Shown here in pieces: positions 42,001 to 50,255 of a stretch of 64,000 nt of DNA. The notes below the pieces were generated by a model, which searched no databases, was not told the DNA's origin, and was given only the letters and a program-made list of their open reading frames with translations. Position 1 is the stretch's first letter. Each line of letters starts with the position of its first letter. The DNA comes from Promethearchaeota archaeon (lineage in GTDB: Archaea; Asgardarchaeota; Lokiarchaeia; Sigyniarchaeales; SOKP01), in assembly GCA_030606485.1 (NCBI GenBank), contig JAUWGH010000005.1, positions 74,129 to 138,128 on the forward strand, given 5' to 3'. A program made the translations under genes and the position numbers.

Positions 42001-42426
42001 TTATTCTGATTTTTCTGATGTTTGGTTTTTCTGTAATTCTGAAAGTCTTTTATCAATATCTTCTAAAGCACCTTTCATTGAATTTAATTCTGACTCAAGA
42101 AACTTTCTTTCTTGTTCTAACATGGCTGATTCTGATTGGGTAGTCATTCCTGGAGCCACAGGATAACCTGGTACGATAGGAGGATATACTGGAGCTGTTA
42201 CCTGATATCCTGGATAAATCCCAAGACCTCTTCCATAACCCCAATAACCTCTACCCCATCCCATGCCTCTACCATAACCTCTACCTCTTCCCCAACCTCT
42301 ACCCCAGCCAAGACCCAAACCACCGCCTCTTGTATATCCTGAAGTAGAATAACCTGCACAATACCCTAAAGCTCTTCCTGTCATTGGTCCCAAACCACCA
42401 GGACCAGTTCTATCTCCACCTGGCAT
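42001..42426 (-). CDS. Gly/Tyr/Arg-rich DUF5320-like protein with C-terminal coiled coil
   Basis: A 141-residue protein beginning MPGGDRTGPGGLGPMTGRA, the usual start of DUF5320 proteins. Residues 25-75 are low complexity, rich in Gly, Arg, Trp and Tyr (GRGWGRGRGYGRGMGWGRG). A Pro/Val segment follows, then a coiled coil (about 100-137, EQERKFLESELNSMKG). DUF5320 proteins are encoded beside NifX/Mrp clusters in archaea and bacteria; function unknown. It is probably first in the minus-strand cluster to 38580. Confidence 0.88.
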   Translation of the reverse strand: MPGGDRTGPGGLGPMTGRALGYCAGYSTSGYTRGGGLGLGWGRGWGRGRGYGRGMGWGRGYWGYGRGLGIYPGYQVTAPVYPPIVPGYPVAPGMTTQSESAMLEQERKFLESELNSMKGALEDIDKRLSELQKNQTSEKSE

Positions 42427-42576
42427 TTTTTATATACACACTTCCTTTTTTTATTAATTATTTTTTTATGAATCATTATTCATATATATAAAATTCTTTA
42501 TATACTTTTGCATAATTATTCAAAACCCAAAAATAAATCATTTCTCTAGAAATTTAAAAAAAGAGATGTCATTATT

Positions 42577-42825
42577 CTAAAAAAATTTTCTCACTAAAGC
42601 TGGAAGATCATTTAAAATATCATCAGAAATCTTGTTTGCCTTCAATTTTATGATTAGGCTTTTATTTTCAATTCCTTTAGACTTTAACTTGATATTAATC
42701 ATATGCATCTCTGAAGCATTTCCACCATTGCCCGACCAATGCTCTTCCATTCGATTAGCAATTACAACACTTCTTTTTTTATCAGACTTTTCACTATTAA
42801 AATTCATTTTCTTATTATCTGACAA
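42577..42825 (-). CDS. Small basic protein, unknown
   Basis: An 82-residue frame with TTG at 42825 (or ATG at 42807). Lys/Asn-rich N-terminus, then SVVIANRMEEHWSGNGGNAS and IKLKSKGIENKSLIIKLKA. I recognise no family. It has the orientation of the NifX/Mrp cluster and lies 150 bases upstream of the DUF5320-like gene. The overlapping opposite-strand frame (42632-42829) looks like a shadow. Coding status is moderately likely. Confidence 0.5.
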   Translation of the reverse strand: MSDNKKMNFNSEKSDKKRSVVIANRMEEHWSGNGGNASEMHMINIKLKSKGIENKSLIIKLKANKISDDILNDLPALVRKFF

Positions 42826-42983
42826 TTAAATCAAATCATAGTTCTTTTTTGTTTCATCAATATCTATATTTTTAAATAAAACTAAAATTTCTACACAGAA
42901 TTGACATTATTTTTTGAAATAAATTTATTATAAATTAGTTTGAACAAGAAATATTGGTCAATATTTGAATTTCATATTAAAAT

Positions 42984-43433
42984 TCATATGATATCGTTAA
43001 AAAAATCGGTAATTTTAATCAATTTATTTGTATTCATATCCATAATTAATCTCACGATTGAACCTTTAACTAAAAGTGTATCTTTTGATTTTGTATTTTT
43101 ATAACAGTCCATAGCAAGTGTTACCGAAGTATTCCCTACTTTCAAAATTCGAGTGTGAATTAAAATTTTATCTCCAAAAGTAGCTGATTTTAAATATTCA
43201 ATTTCAACCTTTCTCACTGGGAATACGATACCCTCTTTATGTAAGGTGCCACAATCTTTCCCTAATTTTTGAGTAAAACTAATAAAACCATCGTCAAAAT
43301 AATTGAGATATTTATTTGAATGAACAACTTGCATTAAGTCGGTATCATCCACTCGTACTTCAATTTCTTTAAAGTCTTCAATTCCAAGTAGTTTTTCAAT
43401 TATTTTTTTCTCTCTTTCTTCATTTGGGGACAT
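42984..43433 (-). CDS. Hotdog-fold acyl-CoA thioesterase (4-hydroxybenzoyl-CoA thioesterase type), copy 2
   Basis: A 149-residue thioesterase. The catalytic segment is VRVDDTDLMQVVHSNKYLNYFDDGF, shown here in part as DDTDLMQVVHSNKYLNYF, with the general-base Asp and the adjacent helix. FPVRKVEIEYLKSATFGDKI and VGNTSVTLAM follow. It hydrolyses acyl-CoA thioesters. It is a tandem duplicate of the gene at 43526-43969 (MS-x-NEEREK start, identical C-terminal MDMNTNKLIKIT). ATG 43433 is preferred over TTG 43442. Confidence 0.9.
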   Translation of the reverse strand: MSPNEEREKKIIEKLLGIEDFKEIEVRVDDTDLMQVVHSNKYLNYFDDGFISFTQKLGKDCGTLHKEGIVFPVRKVEIEYLKSATFGDKILIHTRILKVGNTSVTLAMDCYKNTKSKDTLLVKGSIVRLIMDMNTNKLIKITDFFNDII

Positions 43434-43525
43434 AAATTTCAAACCATACTATCTTTATTTATTTTCTAATTAGAATTTTTCGTTAAATACTATTGATTTT
43501 AACAGATTTAAGTTAATAAATGAAA

Positions 43526-43969
43526 TTAGATCAAATGTTTAAAAAATTCAGTTATTTTAATCAATTTATTGGTATTCATATCCATAATTAATCTCACCAT
43601 TACACCTTTGGTTAATAATACATTATCTGATTTTCTATAGCATTTGTGAGCAAATGTCATAGAAGTATTACCAACTTTTAAAAGACGACTATGAACTTTT
43701 ATAATATCCCCAAAAATGGCAGAATTTGCATATTCAATTTCAACTTTTTTCACAGGAAATACAATACCATTTTTAACAGATTCGAATACATTAAAATTTA
43801 ATTTAGAGGTAATACTCACAAATCCAAAATCAAAATAATTTAAATATTCATTAAAATGCACGATGGACATAAAATCTACATCCTCAGCTCTAACGGGAAC
43901 TTCTGTATAATCTTCTATTTCCAGTAGTTTTTCCTTGATTCGTTTCTCTCTTTCTTCATTGGCAGACAT
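43526..43969 (-). CDS. Hotdog-fold acyl-CoA thioesterase (4-hydroxybenzoyl-CoA thioesterase type), copy 1
   Basis: A 147-residue paralogue of the downstream gene: RAEDVDFMSIVHFNEYLNYF carries the catalytic Asp region, FPVKKVEIEYANSAIFGDII the central strand, and the C-terminus is almost the same. The pair arose by recent tandem duplication and both copies keep the catalytic residue; they may form homo- or heterotetramers. ATG 43969 is preferred over TTG 43978. Acyl substrates are unknown; the thiolase at 54074 and acyltransferases at 28340 show that acyl-CoA chemistry exists in the cell. Confidence 0.9.
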   Translation of the reverse strand: MSANEEREKRIKEKLLEIEDYTEVPVRAEDVDFMSIVHFNEYLNYFDFGFVSITSKLNFNVFESVKNGIVFPVKKVEIEYANSAIFGDIIKVHSRLLKVGNTSMTFAHKCYRKSDNVLLTKGVMVRLIMDMNTNKLIKITEFFKHLI

Positions 43970-44078
43970 TTGAATCAAAAATTATTATTTCTAATTATTC
44001 TTTTTAATTTCACATTAATTTTAATTTTATTGAATGAAAATTAAACAAATTAATATATTTTTAAACTGATCTTAATAT

Positions 44079-44414
44079 GTGAGCGAACCTAGGAAATATA
44101 ACTTAACTTTAAGCGGAATTTATTTCATTAATTGTTTATTAATGTTAATTAAGTTTTTTCCATATTCCGAATTTATAGATATTATTGGCCTAGTTTGGCC
44201 AATTTTTGGCTTCTGGGCGATTTTAGAGTTTTTAAGGAAGGATCGCTGGGGTTGGGGCGGAATAATTTCCCAACCTTTTTTATTTTATTGTGCAATTTAT
44301 TTTCCAATAATTGTAATCATTAATTTGATTAGTTTATCTTTTACAGCAGATTTTTTTATAGATTTGACTCTCGCTATTTTAGGTGTAATTCAAATGATTA
44401 TATACTATGATTAA
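44079..44414 (+). CDS. Small polytopic membrane protein, unknown
   Basis: A 111-residue protein with four predicted membrane segments (about 10-30, 33-50, 60-80 and 88-110), separated by the charged, Trp-rich loop LRKDRWGWGGI. No family is recognised. It starts with GTG at 44079 and ends 29 bases before the GH38 gene on the same strand. It may be co-transcribed with the mannosidase. Confidence 0.65.
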   Translation: MSEPRKYNLTLSGIYFINCLLMLIKFFPYSEFIDIIGLVWPIFGFWAILEFLRKDRWGWGGIISQPFLFYCAIYFPIIVIINLISLSFTADFFIDLTLAILGVIQMIIYYD

Positions 44415-44443
44415 AAAAGTATATAGAAGTAAGGCTTTAAAAA

Positions 44444-47161
44444 ATGGGAAAAAAAATATTTTTAACTCCACATTCTCACTATGATTATTTATGGTGTGAT
44501 ACACCAGACGGAATGGGCAGTAAAAATGCAAAATTAATAAAAGAAGCCTTACTGATTATGCGAAAGCACGAAAATTATCGTTATATTATTGATTCAGTGA
44601 TGGCATGTGAATATTTTCGTATAAATCATCCTGAAATGTGGGAAGAACTCCAACAGAGGGTGAAAGAAAGAAAAATTGAGTTAATTGGTGGAGATATTGT
44701 AGCTCCGGATACTCTCTTACCCAACGGGGAAAGCCTTGTAAGACAATTTTTATATGGTTGTAGGTATTTTAAAAAACATTTTGGAATCGATTCAAAGATT
44801 GCATATCTTATTGATTCATTTGGTCAAACACCCCAACTTCCGCAGATATTAAAAAAAGCTGGTTTTGAATTTTTTATTTTTGTTAGAGGAGCAAGAAATA
44901 GAAGGCTCCCACAAGAATTTTGGTGGAAAAGTTTCGATGGGTCTAAAATTCTTACTCATTGGATGTATTCAACTTATACATATATTCCTCCTCCTTTTGC
45001 AATGACGATTTTACCTCCTATTTTTCCATTCTTTCTGATTCCTGGAACTTTACAAATAATTCCACAAAATTTCAGAGTGTATGAATTTCTAATAAAAATT
45101 TTTCCTCCATTTAAATACATTTTTCGTAGATTATCAAATACCGGGTTAGGAATTTCTATATTCGGATTGGATATGGGGGGTCTAAAGTTTTCAATTAAAA
45201 ATAGAATTGTTAGGTCAACTACTGATAACATTCTAATTTTAAATGGAACAGATAATCTTCCTCCAAGTACTAATATCCTTGATGCAGTCGATTACTATAA
45301 CAAAAAAAATAAGGAAAATAAAGTAATTATCGCAATTCCCTCAGAATTTCACTCTGCTCTAAAAAAATCAAGGAAGAAATTTGGTATTGTAGAAAACTAT
45401 GAATTTTTAGGACCTCCAGATCTATTCCCAGGAACGTTTAGTAATCGACCTAAATTAAAGCAACAAATACGATTCTTAGAGAATCAATTTTATTTAACAG
45501 AACTATTTTCGACATTATCCAATCTATTAAATAACACTCCTTATCCTAAAGAGGAAATTAGTAAGGCAATAAAGCGAATTCTTTGTTGTGATTTCCATGA
45601 TGGAATAACCGGAGTTCATATAGATGCAGCATATGATAATATAATGAAGCAATTAAAACTTACAGAATTACAATTAAAAAGACTATTTAAAAGTGCATTA
45701 AGTTATTTCATTAAAAATATTGATACATCTAATATTTTAAAAGAAGATATACCGCTCTTAATTTTCAATCCACTGTCTTGGGAACGCACAAGCATTGAAA
45801 GAATAAACCTATCCAGTAAAATAAAAGAATTTATTATATTAAATCAAAATGGTAAACAAATCCCTTATCAAAAAGAAAAAATAAACGAGGAAAAAAAATC
45901 TTACATTTTCTTGGCTAAAGATATTCCTCCAATCGGTTATGCCTTATATTCCATTAGGAAAAACCAATCTTCAAATCAGGAACAATTTAATTTGGAACAA
46001 AAAAAATTCAACATTCTAACTATTGAAAATAATCTTCTAAAATTGAATTTTAAAGATGGAAAATTAATTAGTATTTATAATAAAAAAGATAAATATGAGC
46101 TGAATTCAAATGGCAAATATTCAATTGGAGGGTTAAGAATCCATAATGATCGAGGAGATGGTTATTATATTGGAAGAATTGGAAAAGTCCATCATATGTA
46201 TGATTTTCAACTAGAAGTTGTCGAAAAAGGACCAGTTAGAACCGTCGTTAAATTAAATGGGAAATTAAAATGCAAAAGTAAGATTTTATTTAAATCAATT
46301 AACGAAATCACTCAATATATCATAATTCCTAATTTTGGTGATGTAAGAATTGATTTTATTACTATCTTTTACAATAACATAAGAAACATTCGTATTCAAG
46401 CCTGTTTTCCAATTCCTATATCAAACCCTACTATAAGATCAGAAATTCCATATGGATTTATTGAGCGAAATATTGAACCAAAAGTGGGAAAATCATGGAA
46501 GGAAATAAATAAACATTTTGAACATTATGATAGAATAAAACCTGTTATTAATTGGATGGACTTTTCGAATATTAAGGAGAAAAAAGGAGTTTCAATTATG
46601 AATTATGGAATACCAGAATATGAAATTGGTAAAAATAAAGACTCTTGCTATCTGACTCTCATGCGAAGTACTGGATTACTTTCAAATATAATATACGGAA
46701 CCGTTCCTGCCATAGCTGGCCCTTTTTATCGGATTCCTAAAGCTTATGCAATTGGAGATCATACATTTAGATACTCTTTATATTTATATAATGGTGATTT
46801 TCCTAATAACCTTATAGCTAAAAAAGCTCAAAATTTTAACATACCCTTGATTGTTCGGAAGATCAAGCATAATAAGGGCAAATTAGGAAGTGAATTTAGT
46901 CTTTTTTTAATTGAACCTAAAAATTTTATAGTATCATCAATAAAAAAACCTGAAGATGGAAATAATAGCCTCTTAATTAGATTATTAGAAACATCTGGAA
47001 AAAAATCAACAGGGGTAGTAAAATTCAATCAAAAAATTAAGAATGTTATAAAAGTGAATTTATTAGAACTCCCAATTGAGGAGATAAAGATTGAGAATGA
47101 TAATTCCTTTACTTTTGGATCAAATCCACAAGAGATATTGAGTTTCATTATAAAAATATGA
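44444..47161 (+). CDS. Glycoside hydrolase family 38 alpha-mannosidase
   Basis: A 905-residue enzyme with a full GH38 motif set: zinc motif HSHYDYLW (about 9-16), GGDIVAPDTLLPNGESLVRQ, the nucleophile Asp in AYLIDSFGQTPQLPQI, and the CCDFHDGITGVH zinc/His loop. The N-terminal alpha/beta barrel is followed by a three-helix part and long beta domains. There is no signal peptide; many archaeal GH38 enzymes act inside the cell on mannose-containing glycans or glycolipids. It is convergent with the phosphatase-superfamily gene at 47183 (21 bases apart). Confidence 0.93.
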   Translation: MGKKIFLTPHSHYDYLWCDTPDGMGSKNAKLIKEALLIMRKHENYRYIIDSVMACEYFRINHPEMWEELQQRVKERKIELIGGDIVAPDTLLPNGESLVRQFLYGCRYFKKHFGIDSKIAYLIDSFGQTPQLPQILKKAGFEFFIFVRGARNRRLPQEFWWKSFDGSKILTHWMYSTYTYIPPPFAMTILPPIFPFFLIPGTLQIIPQNFRVYEFLIKIFPPFKYIFRRLSNTGLGISIFGLDMGGLKFSIKNRIVRSTTDNILILNGTDNLPPSTNILDAVDYYNKKNKENKVIIAIPSEFHSALKKSRKKFGIVENYEFLGPPDLFPGTFSNRPKLKQQIRFLENQFYLTELFSTLSNLLNNTPYPKEEISKAIKRILCCDFHDGITGVHIDAAYDNIMKQLKLTELQLKRLFKSALSYFIKNIDTSNILKEDIPLLIFNPLSWERTSIERINLSSKIKEFIILNQNGKQIPYQKEKINEEKKSYIFLAKDIPPIGYALYSIRKNQSSNQEQFNLEQKKFNILTIENNLLKLNFKDGKLISIYNKKDKYELNSNGKYSIGGLRIHNDRGDGYYIGRIGKVHHMYDFQLEVVEKGPVRTVVKLNGKLKCKSKILFKSINEITQYIIIPNFGDVRIDFITIFYNNIRNIRIQACFPIPISNPTIRSEIPYGFIERNIEPKVGKSWKEINKHFEHYDRIKPVINWMDFSNIKEKKGVSIMNYGIPEYEIGKNKDSCYLTLMRSTGLLSNIIYGTVPAIAGPFYRIPKAYAIGDHTFRYSLYLYNGDFPNNLIAKKAQNFNIPLIVRKIKHNKGKLGSEFSLFLIEPKNFIVSSIKKPEDGNNSLLIRLLETSGKKSTGVVKFNQKIKNVIKVNLLELPIEEIKIENDNSFTFGSNPQEILSFIIKI

Positions 47162-47182
47162 AATATTAATGCAACTAAAAAA

Positions 47183-48784
47183 TTAAATCAAAGAGCTTCC
47201 AACCATACTTGGATGTGCTTTTCTACCTAGCATTTGTAATAATGTTGGAACAATATCTGTTGTCGCACAATAAGGAATTTCTTTATGAGGAATTTCTGAA
47301 GAACCTCCAATTAATAAAGGCACAATTGCACAGTCTCTAAGACCCAAATCATGGAAATGAATATTGTCACTTTTTTGCTTACCATGGGCAATATTAAAAA
47401 TAACACTCCCATCGGTGCTCAGGATAATATCACCACTTCGAGGGTTTTTAAAATGACGTGGAATTAAATCAGGATACATTGGAAAATCAAGATGATATGT
47501 GGCGTCCATCCATTCGTGATTTGAATGAAATTTACCATCTAGTAATTTACTGGCAGTTTCATCCTTTAAATAACCAAATATATCATTATCATCATCTTCA
47601 GAAATGTATTTAGTCTTATAATCTATGTTTGTCCCTTTATATTCTATTTTACCAGTGTATATCTTTCCAGTTTTCTTATCTTTTCGTTTTAAATATACAA
47701 TCCCTTTACGATGAGTATTGTTATCATCTTTATAATACATCAATTGACTGTGTTCAATATTAAATAATTTATCTAATAGATTAACCCGTTTTGGTCCAAA
47801 ATTTTCAAGCTCCTTCAAAATAGGCAGTCTCCATTGATATTTATTCTCTTGAAGTAAATTATTGCGTCCTCTGAAATAAAAAAAGCCAACGCCACCAAAT
47901 TCAGCCAAATTGAAATTTCCTTTATAATTTGCACGTGGTTCATATGGCTTCAAACCATTTTTTAAATAAATAGAACTTAAATCCCCAACTTTATTCGCTC
48001 GATAATTTCCATGATCAGATGTAATTGATAGGGCAGTTTCGTCTAAATAACCCAATTCTTCTAATCCATCTAATAGAACCCCCAAGACTTTATCAATATG
48101 CATCAAGTTTAACTTATACAAGTGGCTATCGTATCCAAAAACATGCATTAAAAGATCAGAAGATAAGAAATAGATTAAACTCCCAATTGGAGGTTCTTTG
48201 TTTCGAAAATACTTTTTTGGGTTTTTAAAATTATCTAACAGTAAATGTATCACTTTTGAATTGAATCTAGCAATTGCTTTTTTCAAATTTGGGTAATATT
48301 TTAATAATAAATAATAAAATCCTATTCTTATTTTGGATTTGGGGAAAAAATAAGATGTTCCCCGATTGCAAAACTGAGTGATACTTGTTTTATTTCCATC
48401 TCCAACCATTTCAAGAAGAGTTTTACAATTTTTGCCTAAATCTTCATTCATTTTAAAAGCATGAATGACATTAGAACCATAACTTCTGAGGATTGGAGGT
48501 GCTACATCGCGACCCATCCAATTAAAAGTAGGGATCCCATGACAATATTCTTTCCGATAATCTCCAGTATATGTGCCCGTTATTATCGTTGGTTGAGTAG
48601 GCAACGTTACTGATGGAAAATCAGTAATACAATTTTTAGAAAAAATCCCTTCATCCTTTAATTTTTTTAAATTCGGAAGTAAGCCGCTATTGATAAATTT
48701 AAATAAATGTTCTGCTCGAAGACAATCAATTATGCATAAAATTACGCGATTTATTTTATTCAAATTTTTTCTTTTGCCGCCCAT
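47183..48784 (-). CDS. Alkaline phosphatase superfamily hydrolase (NPP type), paralogue of 5944-7467
   Basis: A 533-residue enzyme. Asp20 in IIDC and Thr60 in FPSVTLP are the first metal ligand and nucleophile, then SSDLLMHVFGYDSHLYKL and TSDHGNYRANK. The C-terminal half shares RKDKKTGKIYTGKIEYKG and PRHFKNPRSGDI-type segments with the other copy. An extra 25-residue stretch around 145-170 distinguishes it. No signal peptide. Pairing with the mannosidase suggests glycan or glycosyl-phosphate turnover, but only as inference. Confidence 0.87.
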   Translation of the reverse strand: MGGKRKNLNKINRVILCIIDCLRAEHLFKFINSGLLPNLKKLKDEGIFSKNCITDFPSVTLPTQPTIITGTYTGDYRKEYCHGIPTFNWMGRDVAPPILRSYGSNVIHAFKMNEDLGKNCKTLLEMVGDGNKTSITQFCNRGTSYFFPKSKIRIGFYYLLLKYYPNLKKAIARFNSKVIHLLLDNFKNPKKYFRNKEPPIGSLIYFLSSDLLMHVFGYDSHLYKLNLMHIDKVLGVLLDGLEELGYLDETALSITSDHGNYRANKVGDLSSIYLKNGLKPYEPRANYKGNFNLAEFGGVGFFYFRGRNNLLQENKYQWRLPILKELENFGPKRVNLLDKLFNIEHSQLMYYKDDNNTHRKGIVYLKRKDKKTGKIYTGKIEYKGTNIDYKTKYISEDDDNDIFGYLKDETASKLLDGKFHSNHEWMDATYHLDFPMYPDLIPRHFKNPRSGDIILSTDGSVIFNIAHGKQKSDNIHFHDLGLRDCAIVPLLIGGSSEIPHKEIPYCATTDIVPTLLQMLGRKAHPSMVGSSLI

Positions 48785-48807
48785 TAATTTAAAAAATTAA
48801 TAAAAGA

Positions 48808-48880
48808 AGCCTCCGAAGGGATTTGAACCCCTGACCGTCAGATTACAAGTCTGACGCTCTACCAGCTAAGCTACGGAGGC
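48808..48880 (-). tRNA. tRNA-Thr (anticodon UGU)
   Basis: A complete cloverleaf on the minus strand: acceptor GCCTCCG/CGGAGGC, D-arm, anticodon stem TCAGA/TCTGA with loop CTTGTAA (anticodon TGT, reads ACA), a T-arm with TTCAAAT, and a discriminator U, which is usual for archaeal tRNA-Thr. CCA is not encoded and there is no intron. Confidence 0.97.
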
Positions 48881-49153
48881 ATATTTTTAAAATTTAAACA
48901 CTTTTTAATTCATGTATTTTTACTGAACAAATCTAAATTCTATAATTATTTAGAGATTTAATATCTATTAATTTTTCTTTTCCTATTGTTTTGTTTCACG
49001 ATTTATGTATTTATAGAATTTAAAAAAATCATTTTCTAAATTAAAAAAATTCTTAAAGAAAATTTAAAATCAAAAATACTAAAATTTAAGGTGAATCCAT
49101 TATTATAACATGTAATTTTCTAAATAAAAATTTATATCTCTAAAGTGGTCGAA

Positions 49154-49549
49154 ATGATTGAAGTATTTAATAAAAAATATAAAAGAACAGGATATATTGA
49201 TGGAAAAAAATATTTGAATAAAAAGAAAAAATTATTAGGTTTTTTAGAAAAAAATGTTGTAAAAAAAATGGATGGCTTTGCGTTACTTATGCTTGATAAC
49301 CATAATACGATTAGAGCTAACGATGGTTTCCAATATGGATTTATATTAGAATCAAAAATTTGTGATAATAATGGACCGATCTTTATGTTTTCAAAGGAAA
49401 AAGGAGAAATTCTCAATTCTGATGGAGAAGTTATATTATATTTAGAAGGAGACATTGAAAATATTGAAGATTTAGATTTTTTTGGAATTGCAGCAATTTA
49501 TCTAAAGTCCGTATGGAGTGAGAGGATATTTGGTGTCAAGTTTATTTAA
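49154..49549 (+). CDS. Unknown small protein
   Basis: A 131-residue protein with a Lys-rich N-terminus (MIEVFNKKYKRTGYIDGKKY) and an acidic, strand-rich C-terminal half (GPIFMFSKEKGEILNSDGEV, VILYLEGDIENIEDL). No Cys-based motif other than a single C; no membrane segment. I recognise no family. ATG 49154 is used; GTG 49145 is possible. It follows a 270-base gap after the divergent tRNA gene. Confidence 0.65.
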   Translation: MIEVFNKKYKRTGYIDGKKYLNKKKKLLGFLEKNVVKKMDGFALLMLDNHNTIRANDGFQYGFILESKICDNNGPIFMFSKEKGEILNSDGEVILYLEGDIENIEDLDFFGIAAIYLKSVWSERIFGVKFI

Positions 49550-49881
49550 TACATATATAAAAAATAAATTTTACACCATATATGCATTTTAGATGGATTT
49601 CAACTAACCTAAACATGATTATTTAAATACATTATCTAACTTTCATAAATACTAATCTCATGTCTCGTTCATAATATCCTTGAGCATTATTTGCGTTATA
49701 TCCAAATTTTTCTTTGCTAATCGTAAAAGAAATAAAAATTAACAGAGAGGTGGGGTTAAAAAATTTTTATTAAAAATTAAGGAAACCCTTGATTAAAATA
49801 CGAATTTGTTATAACAACAAGAACTTTTCTTAAAAACGTAACAAATATATATTAAATTTACTTCAATTTATAGGAAAAATT
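49550..49881. other. Intergenic region with no recognised gene
   Basis: About 330 AT-rich bases between two small plus-strand genes. A GAGAGGTGGGG stretch at 49744-49754 is followed by no usable reading frame. Nothing else is recognised. Confidence 0.45.
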
Positions 49882-50214
49882 GTGCCGATTAAGAAAGAAG
49901 ACATACAGATATTGGCTTACCGACAATACAAATATAATGAATCTTACGAACATATTTGCTGGCGTTTAGCTGAACTAACGGAGACTATAAAGATAAATAT
50001 CACTAATGGACATGACGTTGAGGCTTTAGAGTCTGAAAATTTAGTTTTCTTTTTAAAAAATGATACGTTAATAGAGCCAAGCCGTGATGATATTGCAGAA
50101 ACTGCAGAAAAAATCTATCACAACTCTCCAGAGAAATCAAAATTACACTGGTTTATCGCTGAAAAAACTTTATTGTTAGAAGAGATTAAAAAAGCTTTAG
50201 TCAGAAATGGCTAA
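49882..50214 (+). CDS. Small protein with two DUF2934-like helical repeats
   Basis: A 110-residue protein with two related segments: IQILAYRQYKYNESYEHICW-RLAE (9-32) and IAETAEKIYHNSPEKSKLHW-FIAE (73-96). Both fit an I-x(3-4)-A-x(2)-Y...H-W-x(2)-AE pattern that resembles DUF2934. The function of that family is unknown. GTG start at 49882 with GGA upstream. It is convergent with the PolB gene 41 bases downstream. Confidence 0.65.
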   Translation: MPIKKEDIQILAYRQYKYNESYEHICWRLAELTETIKINITNGHDVEALESENLVFFLKNDTLIEPSRDDIAETAEKIYHNSPEKSKLHWFIAEKTLLLEEIKKALVRNG

Positions 50215-50255
50215 AATAAATTAATTTTTTTACATGAAATTAATTAATTTATTTT

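Noticed and set aside
42136-42342. Plus-strand Ser/Thr-rich frame opposite the DUF5320-like gene
   Set aside because: Produced by reverse reading of Gly/Arg-rich codons; no start signal.
42632-42829. Plus-strand 65-residue hydrophobic frame
   Set aside because: Opposite of the minus-strand 82-residue frame, with Phe/Leu-rich composition typical of antisense shadows.
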